Of a stretch of 64,000 nt of DNA, positions 49,265 to 57,958 are shown piece after piece. Origin of the DNA: an uncultured Mycobacteriaceae bacterium (lineage in GTDB: Bacteria; Actinomycetota; Actinomycetes; Mycobacteriales; Mycobacteriaceae); the NCBI GenBank assembly GCA_902826815.1, contig CADEGF010000008.1, forward strand, positions 1 to 64,000, written 5' to 3'. The notes beneath the pieces were generated by a model that was given only the letters and a program-made list of their open reading frames with translations, ran no database searches and had not been told where the DNA came from. A program made the translations under genes and the position numbers. Positions within the stretch are counted from its first letter, which is position 1; every line of letters begins with the position of its first letter.

Positions 49265-50950
49265 GTGGCGAAGCTCCCAGACGACGAGCGCCTGCAGGCG
49301 TTGGGCATGCTGGCTTCTGCGCTGGCCGGCCGGGCCGTCGCCGTCGCGCCGCTCCAGCAGGGCGAGCCGTCGTGGACAGACGGCCAGACGGTCCACGTCG
49401 ATCCGGCGGATGGCCCGCGCGCCAATCTCGAGTCGGTGGCCGTGCACGCATCGCTGATCGCCGCCGGCAGCCTCGACTCGGAGGTGATGGGCTCGCTGGT
49501 TCGACGCCCGCGGATCGCCAACCGCTATCTGTCCATCGAAGGACGGCGCGCACTCGCCGCCAACGCCGGCCTGCTGCCCCGCGCACTGGCGCACCTGCTG
49601 GATCCCGGATCGGCGTCACGCACCGATGCGCCCCAAACCTCGCTGTCGTTGGCCTCTGGCAAGGGTGCGATCGACGACGCGCCCACGTGCTTCGGCGTGA
49701 TCCGGGCGAAGAAGGTGCTGGCGGTCGGCGCTCGCGCGGCCGCGCAGTCGAAAGGCGAAGCTGCGGGCCACGTTCCGCGTCGCGAATCTGCCGAGGCGCT
49801 GGAGGAACTCGACGACGACATCGACGATGTCGACGATCCGGATCTTTTCACCAGCCCCGTCGGCGGCGGTGGCTTCATCGGCAAGTGGCTCAAGAAGATG
49901 TTGTCGTCGGCGCGCCAATCGGGCAGCGGGGACGGTCCCCCCGGTGCTGATTCGCCGACGCACCGCACGAATTCGGCCAACCGAGGCGGATATTCGGTGG
50001 TCTCCACGGCCACCGTCGCATCCGAAGAAGTCCCCGACATCAAGACCGACGGCGTCAAGTACCCGGAGTGGGACGTCGAGCACCGCAGGTATCGCCCCGA
50101 CTGGTGCACCGTGCGCGAGGTCGATCCGAAGATCAAGGCATCGGCGGCGCAGGCCATCGACGGCGCTATCGGCGTGCGACGCCCGTTGGCACGGCTCGGG
50201 ATGGGTCTGCACCGGCGACATCGGCAGCCGCAAGGCGACGACATCGACATCGACGCCGCCGTCGAGGCGCGCGTGGAGGTGATGGCCGGGTCGGCGCCTG
50301 ACGAAGCCGTGTATCTCGACAGTCTGCGGCGCCGACGCGACCTGTCGGTGCTGCTGCTGCTCGATGTCTCCGGCTCGACGGCAGAACCGGGGACGGTCGG
50401 CCGCACCGTCCATCAACAGCAGCGCGCCGCCGTCGCCGACCTGACCGTGGCCCTGCACGATCTCGGCGACCGCGTTGCGCTCTACGCCTACTACTCACAG
50501 GGCCGCGCGGCGGTCACCGTGATGCCGGTCAAGCAGTTCGACGACCATCTGGATGCTCGGGTCATGCGGCGGTTGAACAGCCTTGAGCCAGGGGCGTATT
50601 CGCGTCTCGGCGCGGCGATCCGGCATGGGTCGACGGTCCTTGAAAGCCGCGGCGGAACCTCGCGTCGGCTGCTCGTCGTCCTTTCCGACGGGCTTGCCTA
50701 CGACCACGGGTACGAGCGTGCCTACGGTGCGGCGGACGCTCGCCGCGCTCTGACAGAGGCGCGGCGTCGGGGGACTGGATGCGTGTGCCTGACGGTCGGG
50801 GCGGGTACCGACGCCGGGGTGCTGCGGAAGGTGTTCGGCAGTGCCGCGCACGCGACGATCGGCAGGCCGGAGCAGCTCGGCGCGGTGATCGGCCCGATGT
50901 TCCGTTCGGCGTTGCGGTCCGCGGAAGTGCGCCGTCGGGTTTCATCATGA
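49265..50950 (+). CDS. VWA-domain protein, NorD/CbbO-like
   Basis: 561 aa from GTG 49265, chosen for GGAGG five bases upstream; an ATG at 49241 lacks a ribosome site. The N-terminal half is poorly conserved, with an acidic run (EELDDDIDDVDDPD). The C-terminal 200 residues are a von Willebrand A domain with the MIDAS motif D367-x-S-x-S (LLLDVSGSTAEPG) and LLVVLSDGLAYDHGYERAYG. NorD/CbbO proteins pair with MoxR ATPases to activate metal enzymes. The ATPase is the next gene. Confidence 0.85.
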   Translation: MAKLPDDERLQALGMLASALAGRAVAVAPLQQGEPSWTDGQTVHVDPADGPRANLESVAVHASLIAAGSLDSEVMGSLVRRPRIANRYLSIEGRRALAANAGLLPRALAHLLDPGSASRTDAPQTSLSLASGKGAIDDAPTCFGVIRAKKVLAVGARAAAQSKGEAAGHVPRRESAEALEELDDDIDDVDDPDLFTSPVGGGGFIGKWLKKMLSSARQSGSGDGPPGADSPTHRTNSANRGGYSVVSTATVASEEVPDIKTDGVKYPEWDVEHRRYRPDWCTVREVDPKIKASAAQAIDGAIGVRRPLARLGMGLHRRHRQPQGDDIDIDAAVEARVEVMAGSAPDEAVYLDSLRRRRDLSVLLLLDVSGSTAEPGTVGRTVHQQQRAAVADLTVALHDLGDRVALYAYYSQGRAAVTVMPVKQFDDHLDARVMRRLNSLEPGAYSRLGAAIRHGSTVLESRGGTSRRLLVVLSDGLAYDHGYERAYGAADARRALTEARRRGTGCVCLTVGAGTDAGVLRKVFGSAAHATIGRPEQLGAVIGPMFRSALRSAEVRRRVSS

Positions 50951-50957
50951 CTTTGGA

Positions 50958-50987
50958 TTGAAACAAACATCTGTTCCGCGTTAGGCT
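50958..50987 (+). promoter_or_regulatory. ATPase promoter with embedded operator
   Basis: TTGAAA (50958-50963), 18-bp spacer, TAGGCT (50982-50987). The motif variant AAACAAACATCTGTTC lies at 50961-50976, again between -35 and -10. It starts 8 bp after the VWA stop, so the ATPase has its own controlled promoter. Confidence 0.65.
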
Positions 50988-51024
50988 GCGTGGGCGCAAT
51001 GAGGCGACAGACGGAAGGGGCGAG

Positions 51025-51864
51025 ATGGGCAACGAGCCCGGGCTCGTACACCAGAACGGCGCGATGTCGACGGTTGGCAGGTCGCGTCCCTACTACCAGG
51101 CGACAGGCAACGAGGAGGCCGTCTTCAAGGCGGCTTACCGGCAGGGTCTTTCGCTGGTCCTCAAAGGGCCGACGGGATGCGGCAAGACCCGCTTCGTCGA
51201 AGCAATGGCCCACGACCTCGGCAGGCCGCTGATCACCGTCGCCTGCCATGACGACCTGACGACCGCCGACCTGGTCGGGCGCTATCTGCTGCGTGGGGAC
51301 GAGACGGTGTGGGTCGACGGTCCGCTGACCCACGCCGTGCGCGAGGGAGCGATCTGCTACCTCGACGAGGTCGTCGAAGCGCGCCAGGACACCACCGTCG
51401 TACTGCATCCCCTCGCGGATTACCGTCGCCAGCTGCCCATTGAGCGCCTCGGCATCACGCTGGACGCGGCGCCGGGATTCGGCCTCGTGGTGTCGTACAA
51501 CCCCGGTTACCAGAGCGTCCTGAAGGACCTCAAAGACTCGACAAGGCAGCGGATGGTGGCCATCGAGTTCGGATTCCCCCCACCGGATGTGGAGGAGGGG
51601 ATCGTCGAGCGCGAAGCGGGCGTCGAGAAGGCCACCGCCGTCGAGCTGGTCCGGTTCGGGCAGGCGATCCGGCGTCTCGAGACCGGAGGCCTGCGCGAGG
51701 TCGCGTCGACGCGGGTCCTCATCGCAGCGGGCCGCCTCATCGCGGAAGGGCTGACCGTCCCCGAAGCGGCACGAGCCGCGATCGCAGGGCCGCTGACTGA
51801 CGATCCGTCGGTCGGCCGGGGGCTCAACGAGTTGATCGACGTGTATCTCGCCGCAGGCGATTGA
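51025..51864 (+). CDS. MoxR-type AAA+ ATPase, NorQ/CbbQ-like
   Basis: 279 aa. Walker A GPTGCGKT (K54), Walker B ICYLDEV (D114, E115), sensor region VVSYNPGYQSVLKDLKDSTRQR with Asn and the arginine-rich end; the last 80 residues resemble the CbbQ/NirQ C-terminal domain. These ring ATPases work with a VWA partner to remodel a metal enzyme (Rubisco, NO reductase). No such client is encoded nearby; the P450s, LLM enzymes or a protein elsewhere are candidates. GGAAGGGG precedes the ATG. Confidence 0.9.
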   Translation: MGNEPGLVHQNGAMSTVGRSRPYYQATGNEEAVFKAAYRQGLSLVLKGPTGCGKTRFVEAMAHDLGRPLITVACHDDLTTADLVGRYLLRGDETVWVDGPLTHAVREGAICYLDEVVEARQDTTVVLHPLADYRRQLPIERLGITLDAAPGFGLVVSYNPGYQSVLKDLKDSTRQRMVAIEFGFPPPDVEEGIVEREAGVEKATAVELVRFGQAIRRLETGGLREVASTRVLIAAGRLIAEGLTVPEAARAAIAGPLTDDPSVGRGLNELIDVYLAAGD

Positions 51865-51907
51865 CGCTGCTCGGCACCGCCGTTACTGTCTGAACAAATA
51901 TTAGGTT
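51861..51907 (+). promoter_or_regulatory. promoter plus operator of the binding-protein operon
   Basis: TTGACG (51861-51866), 17-bp spacer, TACTGT (51884-51889), then GAACAAATATTAGGTT (51892-51907), the shared motif in inverse orientation over the predicted start. The -35 begins at the ATPase stop. Confidence 0.62.
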
Positions 51908-51921
51908 TCAACGGAGGCCGG

Positions 51922-53037
51922 ATGTCCTACGAGAGCACAGCCGAACCCATCAAGGTGGGTTACCTGATGGACTTCACGCTGCCGCCCGGTTTTCCCGAGG
52001 AATTGCTGGCGTCGTTCACGCAGACCTTTGACCTGGTCTTCGAAGAGGCCGTCGAACACGGCCTGATCGACCGGCCCGTGCAGATGATCTACCGCGAGGT
52101 GGAAGGGCTGCCCAAGGGTTCGGTCAAGGCGGTGATCGACGCGTACGCAGATCTGGTCGACGAGGGCTGCCTGGTCGTGTTCGGTCCGAACATCACCGAC
52201 AACTGCGTGCCGGTGCGCGAGGCGATCGAGGAGCGCTTCAAGGTGCCCGCGATCAGCGTCACTGGCACCGACGACTGGCTGGGTGAATGGACGTTCGCCT
52301 TCCCCCAGGGTTCGATGACCGACGAACCGATCTTCCTGACCGACTTGGTGGCGAAGCGGGGACTGACCGAGATCGGGGTGCTCGTCGAACAGAGCCTGAT
52401 CGGCGACAGCTACCTGAAGAATCTGCGCAGCGCGTGTGCCCGTAAGGGTGTCCGCATCGTCGCGGAGGCGGCGATCGCGCAGACGGCGCAGGACATCAAC
52501 GAGGCCGTCAGCACGCTGTACGAGGCCAAAGCCCAGGCGATCGTTCACCTCGGTTTCGGATTCGGGATCGTCTTCATCAACCCCGCGCTCGAGGCCGTCG
52601 GTTGGGACCCGCCGCGATTCACCACAACGGCGTTTCAGAACGCGTGGGTCAATCCGATCATGTGGAACGCGTTCCTCGGATGGGTCGGGGTTGACCAGTA
52701 CGACGAGAACAACCCCGTCGGACAAGCCTGGCTGGACCGGTATGCGAAGAGGTACGACGGCAGCCGTCCCGAGTACTGCGTTTCGGTCGTCAATCACGAT
52801 GTCGCGGCCACATTGGTCCGTGCCTTCTCCGATGCTCATCCGCTGAGCCCGCGCGGGGTCAAGGAAGCGCTGGAACGGGTCAAGATGATGCCCGCTGCCT
52901 CTGGCGCGCCGGGAACCCGTGTGTCGCTTGGCAAATGGACTCGGCGTGCGTGGATGGGGTCTGGCTACCTGGTGGCTCGGACGCTCGATCCCGACGGCAT
53001 CAACTCTGCGCTGGTCGACCGATTCGGGGAGGATTGA
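51922..53037 (+). CDS. type-1 periplasmic-binding-fold protein without signal peptide
   Basis: 371 aa. The fold is that of branched-chain amino acid/amide ABC binding proteins (IKVGYLMDFTLPPGFPEELLASF, VVFGPNITDNCVPVREAIEE, IGVLVEQSLIGDSYLKNLR). The N-terminus MSYESTAEPIKVGYL has no signal sequence or lipobox, and no permease or ATPase genes are near. It is therefore probably cytosolic, as a ligand sensor or carrier, not a transporter part. It starts the operon binding protein-AveC-SDR-aldehyde dehydrogenase-P450-P450. AGGCCGG precedes the ATG. Confidence 0.8.
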   Translation: MSYESTAEPIKVGYLMDFTLPPGFPEELLASFTQTFDLVFEEAVEHGLIDRPVQMIYREVEGLPKGSVKAVIDAYADLVDEGCLVVFGPNITDNCVPVREAIEERFKVPAISVTGTDDWLGEWTFAFPQGSMTDEPIFLTDLVAKRGLTEIGVLVEQSLIGDSYLKNLRSACARKGVRIVAEAAIAQTAQDINEAVSTLYEAKAQAIVHLGFGFGIVFINPALEAVGWDPPRFTTTAFQNAWVNPIMWNAFLGWVGVDQYDENNPVGQAWLDRYAKRYDGSRPEYCVSVVNHDVAATLVRAFSDAHPLSPRGVKEALERVKMMPAASGAPGTRVSLGKWTRRAWMGSGYLVARTLDPDGINSALVDRFGED

Positions 53038-53038
53038 C

Positions 53039-54178
53039 ATGACAACTCAGGAATCCACCCCGCTCGAATCACAGGCCGATTCGCCGGGCCAGGGGCGCAA
53101 ACGCCCTAATTGGGGCCGAGTCATCGCCCTGTTCGCGTGGCTCGGGTTCCTCGGCTTGTTTCTCACCGTCGGGCGGGTGGCCGTCGACCCGCGCGTGGCC
53201 AACCCGAATGTCGAGGGTCGGCCGCGGCCGGTCCAGTTCCTGACGGCGTTCGACCACTGGCAGGTCATCCCGCAGGTCGGCGCCTTGATCATGGTCGTGG
53301 CACTGACCGTCGTCTTCATCCGCGGTTGGCGTCGCAACCCCGGCAGCCCAGTGCTTTTGATGGTGTTGGTGACGACGCTGATCGTGTGGCAGGACCCGAT
53401 CATGAACTGGTCGCCATACGCGGTGTACAACCCGGCGCTGATGCACTGGCCGGAATCCTGGTACCTGATCATGATGTCGCCGACCGTCGAACCGTTCATC
53501 GTGTTCGGCTACGTGACGTTCTACTTCGGCCCGTACTTCCCGGCGATCTGGATCCTCCGCAAGATGCAGGCCAAGCGCGGTCCGGAGGCGTTCGTCGCCC
53601 GCCATCCGCTGATCAGCCTGGGTGCACTGGTCTTGGTGATCGGCTTCATCTTCGACGCCATCCTGGAGATCAGCCTGGTGCGCACCGGGCTGTACATCTA
53701 CTCCCAGGCGATCCCGTTCGGAACGTTGTTCCCTGGCAGCACTTTCCAGTTTCCGCTGATCTGGGAATCGCTGTCGGTGACGTTCGTGATGGTCCCGGCG
53801 GCCATCCTGGTCTACCGCGACGATACGGGAAAGTCGGTGGCGGAGAAGCTGGCCGCGAAAGCCAAGCTGTTCCCCTCGAAGCCGGTACTCGGCACGTTCC
53901 TGGTGATGTTCGCGATCATCAACGTGTCGTACTTCGCCTACGGCGGGTGGTTCTGGGCGATCAAGGCCAGCGGGCTGGCCACATCGGTTGCCTGCCCGTG
54001 GCCGTACCCGGAGGCCAAAGTGTATGACCCGCAGGGGTACTACGAGCAGAACGGGGCCGAAGGCCCGTACTCGGTCGGCAAGTGGTCCACCTGGCAACAG
54101 GGTCTGCCGGACGGTCGGCCCGACGTCGAACTGGGTAGCAAGAGCATGAGATGTGCGACGGAAAGCGCGAATGGGTGA
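53039..54178 (+). CDS. AveC-like polytopic membrane protein (copy 2)
   Basis: 379 aa, about seven membrane helices (VIALFAWLGFLGLFLTVGRV, LIMVVALTVVFI, LISLGALVLVIGFIFDAILEI and others). WQDPIMNWSPYAVYNPALMHWP and GSTFQFPLIWESLSVTFVMVP are typical of the mycobacterial AveC-like family. It has a 45-residue polar N-terminus that copy 1 lacks. ATG 53039 lies 1 bp after the binding-protein stop. It sits ahead of an SDR, an aldehyde dehydrogenase and two P450s, repeating the AveC/P450 pairing seen at 29883-31849. Confidence 0.78.
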   Translation: MTTQESTPLESQADSPGQGRKRPNWGRVIALFAWLGFLGLFLTVGRVAVDPRVANPNVEGRPRPVQFLTAFDHWQVIPQVGALIMVVALTVVFIRGWRRNPGSPVLLMVLVTTLIVWQDPIMNWSPYAVYNPALMHWPESWYLIMMSPTVEPFIVFGYVTFYFGPYFPAIWILRKMQAKRGPEAFVARHPLISLGALVLVIGFIFDAILEISLVRTGLYIYSQAIPFGTLFPGSTFQFPLIWESLSVTFVMVPAAILVYRDDTGKSVAEKLAAKAKLFPSKPVLGTFLVMFAIINVSYFAYGGWFWAIKASGLATSVACPWPYPEAKVYDPQGYYEQNGAEGPYSVGKWSTWQQGLPDGRPDVELGSKSMRCATESANG

Positions 54179-55136
54179 TGAGTTCTCGCCCGAAGAACAG
54201 ACGATGACCGAACCTAGATCCGTCGTCATCACCGGAGCCTCACGGGGACTCGGGTTGGCGTCCGCGTCGCTGCTGTACAAGCGCGGCTGGCGGGTCGTCG
54301 CGGCGATGCGGTCGGTTGATGCGGGCATGGAGAAGCTGCGCGGGGCGACCGGAGCGGGTGCCGACGATCCGCGGCTGATCGGCGTCACGCTGGACCTCAC
54401 CGACGCGGCTTCGGTTGCCGCAGCGGCGAAGTCGATCATCGAAACCGTCGGCGCCCCGTATGCAGTTGTGCACAATGCGGGCATCTCCGCGGCGGGAATG
54501 ATCGAAGAGGCTCCGATGAGCCTGTGGGAAACCATGTTCGCCACCAACATCTTCGGGCCGGTAGCGCTGACGAAGGCGTTGCTGCCGTCGATGCGGGCGG
54601 CGGGCTTGGGCCGCATCGTGCTGATCTCGAGTGCGGGTGGAGTGCGCGGAATGCCTGCGACCGCACCGTATTCCGCCGTCAAGGGCGCGCTGGAACGATG
54701 GGGCGAATCGATGGCCGGTGAGGTCGCCCCGTTCGGCATCGGGGTGACGATCCTGGTGACCGGCACGTACGACACCGAGATCATCACCGACGCGGGCACC
54801 ACCGACAGCCGAGTCCTCGACGGCCCGTATGCCCGCCATCACCGCACCATGGACAAGCGTGGGCGAGAAGCGATGAAGCGGGCGGCCAGAGCACCGGATC
54901 TCTTCGCCACCGGACTGGCGCAGGCACTGGAGAGCAACAAGCCGTTCGTCCGGAGGTCCGTCGGACCCGACGCGCGGCTGCTGATGATCGCCAACCGGCT
55001 GCTTCCCAGTGCCGGGATGCACACGGTGACGCGGCTGATGATGGGAATCCCGCGATTCGGGGCCTTGGGCGGTACGCCCGCCGCGACCATGGGAACACCA
55101 GACCCGAGCACTCAGGAGAGCGACAAGAATGGCTGA
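54171..55136 (+). CDS. short-chain dehydrogenase/reductase
   Basis: 321 aa from ATG 54171 (GGAAAG upstream, overlapping the AveC stop); ATG 54204, giving MTEPRSVVITGAS, is an alternative. Motifs: VVITGASRGLGLASASLL, HNAGISAAGMIEE, ISSAGGVRGMPATAPYSAVKGALE (S, Y-x-x-x-K). The C-terminus is longer than in classical SDRs. It probably oxidises or reduces an alcohol/ketone made by the pathway P450s. It overlaps the aldehyde dehydrogenase start by 8 bp. Confidence 0.87.
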   Translation: MGDEFSPEEQTMTEPRSVVITGASRGLGLASASLLYKRGWRVVAAMRSVDAGMEKLRGATGAGADDPRLIGVTLDLTDAASVAAAAKSIIETVGAPYAVVHNAGISAAGMIEEAPMSLWETMFATNIFGPVALTKALLPSMRAAGLGRIVLISSAGGVRGMPATAPYSAVKGALERWGESMAGEVAPFGIGVTILVTGTYDTEIITDAGTTDSRVLDGPYARHHRTMDKRGREAMKRAARAPDLFATGLAQALESNKPFVRRSVGPDARLLMIANRLLPSAGMHTVTRLMMGIPRFGALGGTPAATMGTPDPSTQESDKNG

Positions 55137-56613
55137 CAGTCCCACGGTTCGCTTCGAATCCAAGATGATGATCGACGGCAAGCTCGTCGACGGATCGTCC
55201 GGCGCCTTCACCAATATCAACCCGGCCACCGAAGAGGTCATCGGTGAGGTCGCCGACGCGTCGAAAGGCGATATGCGTCGCGCCATCGACGCGGCCAGGC
55301 GAGCATTCGACGAGACGACCTGGTCCACCGATCACGCGTTCCGGCAGAAGTGCCTGCTGCAACTTCAGGATGCGATCGAGTCGGAACAGGAAGAGCTCCG
55401 TGAGGAACTCATCCTCGAAGTCGGGTGCCCGAGGGCCATCACCTACGGGCCACAACTCGACGCTCCGCTGGCCGACGGGCTGCGGTATCCGGCCAAGCTG
55501 ATCGATGAATACCCCTGGGAGACATCGCTTGGCGACGCGATGATCTCACTCACCGGTGTCAACACCACAAGGGTGGTGTGGCGCGAACCCGTCGGCGTTG
55601 TCGGCGCGATCGTGCCGTGGAACTTCCCGTTCGAGGTCACCATCCAGAAGCTCGGCCAGGCAATGGCAACCGGCAACACCATCGTGTTGAAGCCTGCGCC
55701 GAACACGCCCTTCAACGCGACGCGACTGGGCAGGCTCATCGCCGAGAAGACCGATATCCCGGCGGGAGTCGTCAATGTCGTCACCGCGTCGGACCATTTC
55801 GTCGGCGAAGAGCTCACGCTTTCGCCGAAGGTCGACCTGATCTCGTTCACCGGATCCACCGTCGTCGGCAAGCGCATCATGGAGAAGGGCGCGGCCACGA
55901 TGAAGCGCCTTTTCCTCGAGCTCGGCGGCAAGTCGGCCACCATCGTGCTCGAGGACGCCGACTTCGCGGTCGGCTGCATGATGGGCATCGCGCCGTGCAT
56001 GCACGCAGGGCAGGGTTGCGCCAACCCCACCCGGATGCTCCTGCCGCGGTCCAGGTACGACGAAGGCGTCGAGATCTTGAGGGGGATCTACGAAAGCCAG
56101 ATGCCGGGCGACCCACAGGATCCGGGCACATTGTGTGGTCCGGTCATCTCGGATCGGCAGCGGCAGCGGGTGCTCGGCTATATCCAGAAGGGCGTCGACG
56201 AAGGTGCGACCGCGCTCGTCGGCGGCCCCGACGCACCGACCGGCTTCGACAAGGGATTCTACGTCAGGCCAACACTTTTCACCGATGTCGACAATTCGAT
56301 GACCATCGCTCAGGAAGAGATATTCGGGCCGGTCCTCACGGTGATCCCGTACGACGACGAGGACGACGCGGTGCGGATCGCCAACGACAGCCCGTATGGG
56401 CTCGCGGGCAACGTGATGGCCGGAACGCTCGAGCGTGCGATCTCGGTAGGGAAGCGGCTGCGCGCAGGCTTCATCGGCCTCAACGGCACGGTGGGCTACG
56501 GCGCCGACACACCGTTCGGCGGATACAAGGACAGCGGTGTCGGCAGACAGAACGGCACCTGCGGATTCGACCAGTACACAGAAGTGAAATCGATGGCCTA
56601 CCCGGCCCAATAG
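55129..56613 (+). CDS. aldehyde dehydrogenase
   Basis: 494 aa. NAD-binding and catalytic parts are intact: VGAIVPWNFPFEVTIQKLG, FTGSTVVGKRIM, ELGGKSATIV with general base E264, and GQGCANPTRM with the nucleophile C297; [18 protein letters not shown] and GLNGTVGYGADTPFGGYKDSG close the fold. It oxidises an aldehyde to acid with NAD(P). It is translated from an overlap with the SDR, so alcohol-to-aldehyde-to-acid chemistry in sequence is plausible. Confidence 0.92.
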   Translation: MADSPTVRFESKMMIDGKLVDGSSGAFTNINPATEEVIGEVADASKGDMRRAIDAARRAFDETTWSTDHAFRQKCLLQLQDAIESEQEELREELILEVGCPRAITYGPQLDAPLADGLRYPAKLIDEYPWETSLGDAMISLTGVNTTRVVWREPVGVVGAIVPWNFPFEVTIQKLGQAMATGNTIVLKPAPNTPFNATRLGRLIAEKTDIPAGVVNVVTASDHFVGEELTLSPKVDLISFTGSTVVGKRIMEKGAATMKRLFLELGGKSATIVLEDADFAVGCMMGIAPCMHAGQGCANPTRMLLPRSRYDEGVEILRGIYESQMPGDPQDPGTLCGPVISDRQRQRVLGYIQKGVDEGATALVGGPDAPTGFDKGFYVRPTLFTDVDNSMTIAQEEIFGPVLTVIPYDDEDDAVRIANDSPYGLAGNVMAGTLERAISVGKRLRAGFIGLNGTVGYGADTPFGGYKDSGVGRQNGTCGFDQYTEVKSMAYPAQ

Positions 56614-56636
56614 CGTTGTACCTGAAGGAGCCAGAA

Positions 56637-57893
56637 TTGTCAGATCTGTACTCGGACCTCGGAGACCTCGAGGATTTCGGGGCGTTCGACGACGTCGTCT
56701 CGGGCAACGTCCGGGACCCGTACCCCGAGTTGGCCAAACAGCGCCGCGAGACGCCGATCCAGCGCATCGACATGTCCGCGATGCCGGGCGAGGAGGGCAA
56801 GCCCGTCTTCATCGTGTATCGGCACGAGGACATCCAACAGATGCTGCGCGACAACGAGACGTTCTCGTCGAACGCCGTCATCCAGATCTTCGGTGATGTG
56901 CTCGGCCACGGCGTGATGCTCGGCATGGACGAACCTGTGCACGGCAGGCTCCGGTCGCTGGTGACCAAGGCGTTCACTCAGAAGGCGCTTGTGCGTTGGG
57001 AAGACGAGATCGTCGGGCGCATCGGCAACGAACTGATCGACCATTTCGCCTCGGACGGCAAGACGGATCTGGTCAAGTCGTTCACCTTCCCGTACCCGAC
57101 CCGCATCATCGCCGCGCTGCTCGGCTTGCCGGAGGAGGACTTCCCGCAGTTCCAGCGGTGGTCGATCTCGATGCTCAGCTTCACCGTCAACCCGGAACGC
57201 GGCCGAACGGCGTCGCAGGCGCTTGTCGACTACTTCAAGCCGATCCTGGCCGAACGTCGGGCGCATCCGCGCGAGGACCTGATCAGTAGCCTCGCGGGGG
57301 CCGAGATCGACGGGCACAAGCTCGACGACGAGGACATCTACTCCTTTATCCGGCTGCTGCTCCCCGCGGGAGTGGAGACCACCTACCGGTCGCTGGGGAA
57401 CCTGTTGTTCGGCCTGCTGACCAACACCGACCAACTCGATGCGGTTCGGGCGGACCGCACGCTGCTACCCCAGGCGATCGAGGAAGCGGTGCGCTGGGAT
57501 GCGCCGCTGCTGAACATCACCAGGGTGTCGACGCGCGACACCGAACTCGGCGGTGTGCCGATCCCGCAGGGGTGTTCGGTGATGCCGATGCTGGGCGCAG
57601 CCAACCGGCAGGAGGACCGGTATCCCGACCCGGATCGCTTCGACATCTTCCGGCAGGCGAAGGTTCCCATCAGCTGGGGACACGGGGTCCATGTCTGCCT
57701 GGGCATGCACTTGGCGCGGCTCGAGATGCGTACCGCGATAAACCTCTTGCTTGACCGGCTGCCCAACCTGCGGCTGGACCCCGACGGCGACGATCCCCAC
57801 ATCCGCGGCATGGTGTTCCGCTCGCCGACGTCGCTGCCGGTGCTCTTCGACGCCGCCCCCGTTCCCCCGCGAGCAGACGCGAAAACCCCCTGA
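56637..57893 (+). CDS. cytochrome P450
   Basis: 418 aa from TTG 56637 with GAAGGAG upstream. I-helix LPAGVETTYR, ExxR in IEEAVRWDAP, heme loop WGHGVHVCLGMHLAR with Cys354. It is not closely similar to the 30665/45583 pair. The last eight residues (PPRADAKTP region) and the stop codon lie within the left arm of the hairpin at 57868-57929, so the element has supplied the gene's 3' end. It is separated from the next P450 by that hairpin. Confidence 0.92.
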   Translation: MSDLYSDLGDLEDFGAFDDVVSGNVRDPYPELAKQRRETPIQRIDMSAMPGEEGKPVFIVYRHEDIQQMLRDNETFSSNAVIQIFGDVLGHGVMLGMDEPVHGRLRSLVTKAFTQKALVRWEDEIVGRIGNELIDHFASDGKTDLVKSFTFPYPTRIIAALLGLPEEDFPQFQRWSISMLSFTVNPERGRTASQALVDYFKPILAERRAHPREDLISSLAGAEIDGHKLDDEDIYSFIRLLLPAGVETTYRSLGNLLFGLLTNTDQLDAVRADRTLLPQAIEEAVRWDAPLLNITRVSTRDTELGGVPIPQGCSVMPMLGAANRQEDRYPDPDRFDIFRQAKVPISWGHGVHVCLGMHLARLEMRTAINLLLDRLPNLRLDPDGDDPHIRGMVFRSPTSLPVLFDAAPVPPRADAKTP

Positions 57894-57929
57894 AAGTGCC
57901 GAAATTGGGGGCTTTCGCGTCTGCTCGCG
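57868..57929. repeat. long inverted repeat overlapping the P450 3' end
   Basis: Arms 57868-57884 and 57913-57929 (CGCGAGCAGACGCGAAA and its complement) are perfect over 17 bp, and a C5/G5 pairing (57886-57890, 57907-57911) extends the stem inward. The loop is 16 nt. It could be a mobile REP-type element or an attenuator between the two P450 genes. Confidence 0.85.
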
Positions 57930-57937
57930 AGGAGAAA

Positions 57938-57958
57938 ATGACAAGGAATCACACGTGA
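57938..57958 (+). CDS. possible 6-codon leader ORF
   Basis: GAGGAG-AAA-ATG opens MTRNHT and its TGA overlaps the GTG of the P450 gene at 57955 (GTGA). It has the better ribosome site of the two, so translation of the P450 may be coupled to it. Confidence 0.3.
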   Translation: MTRNHT

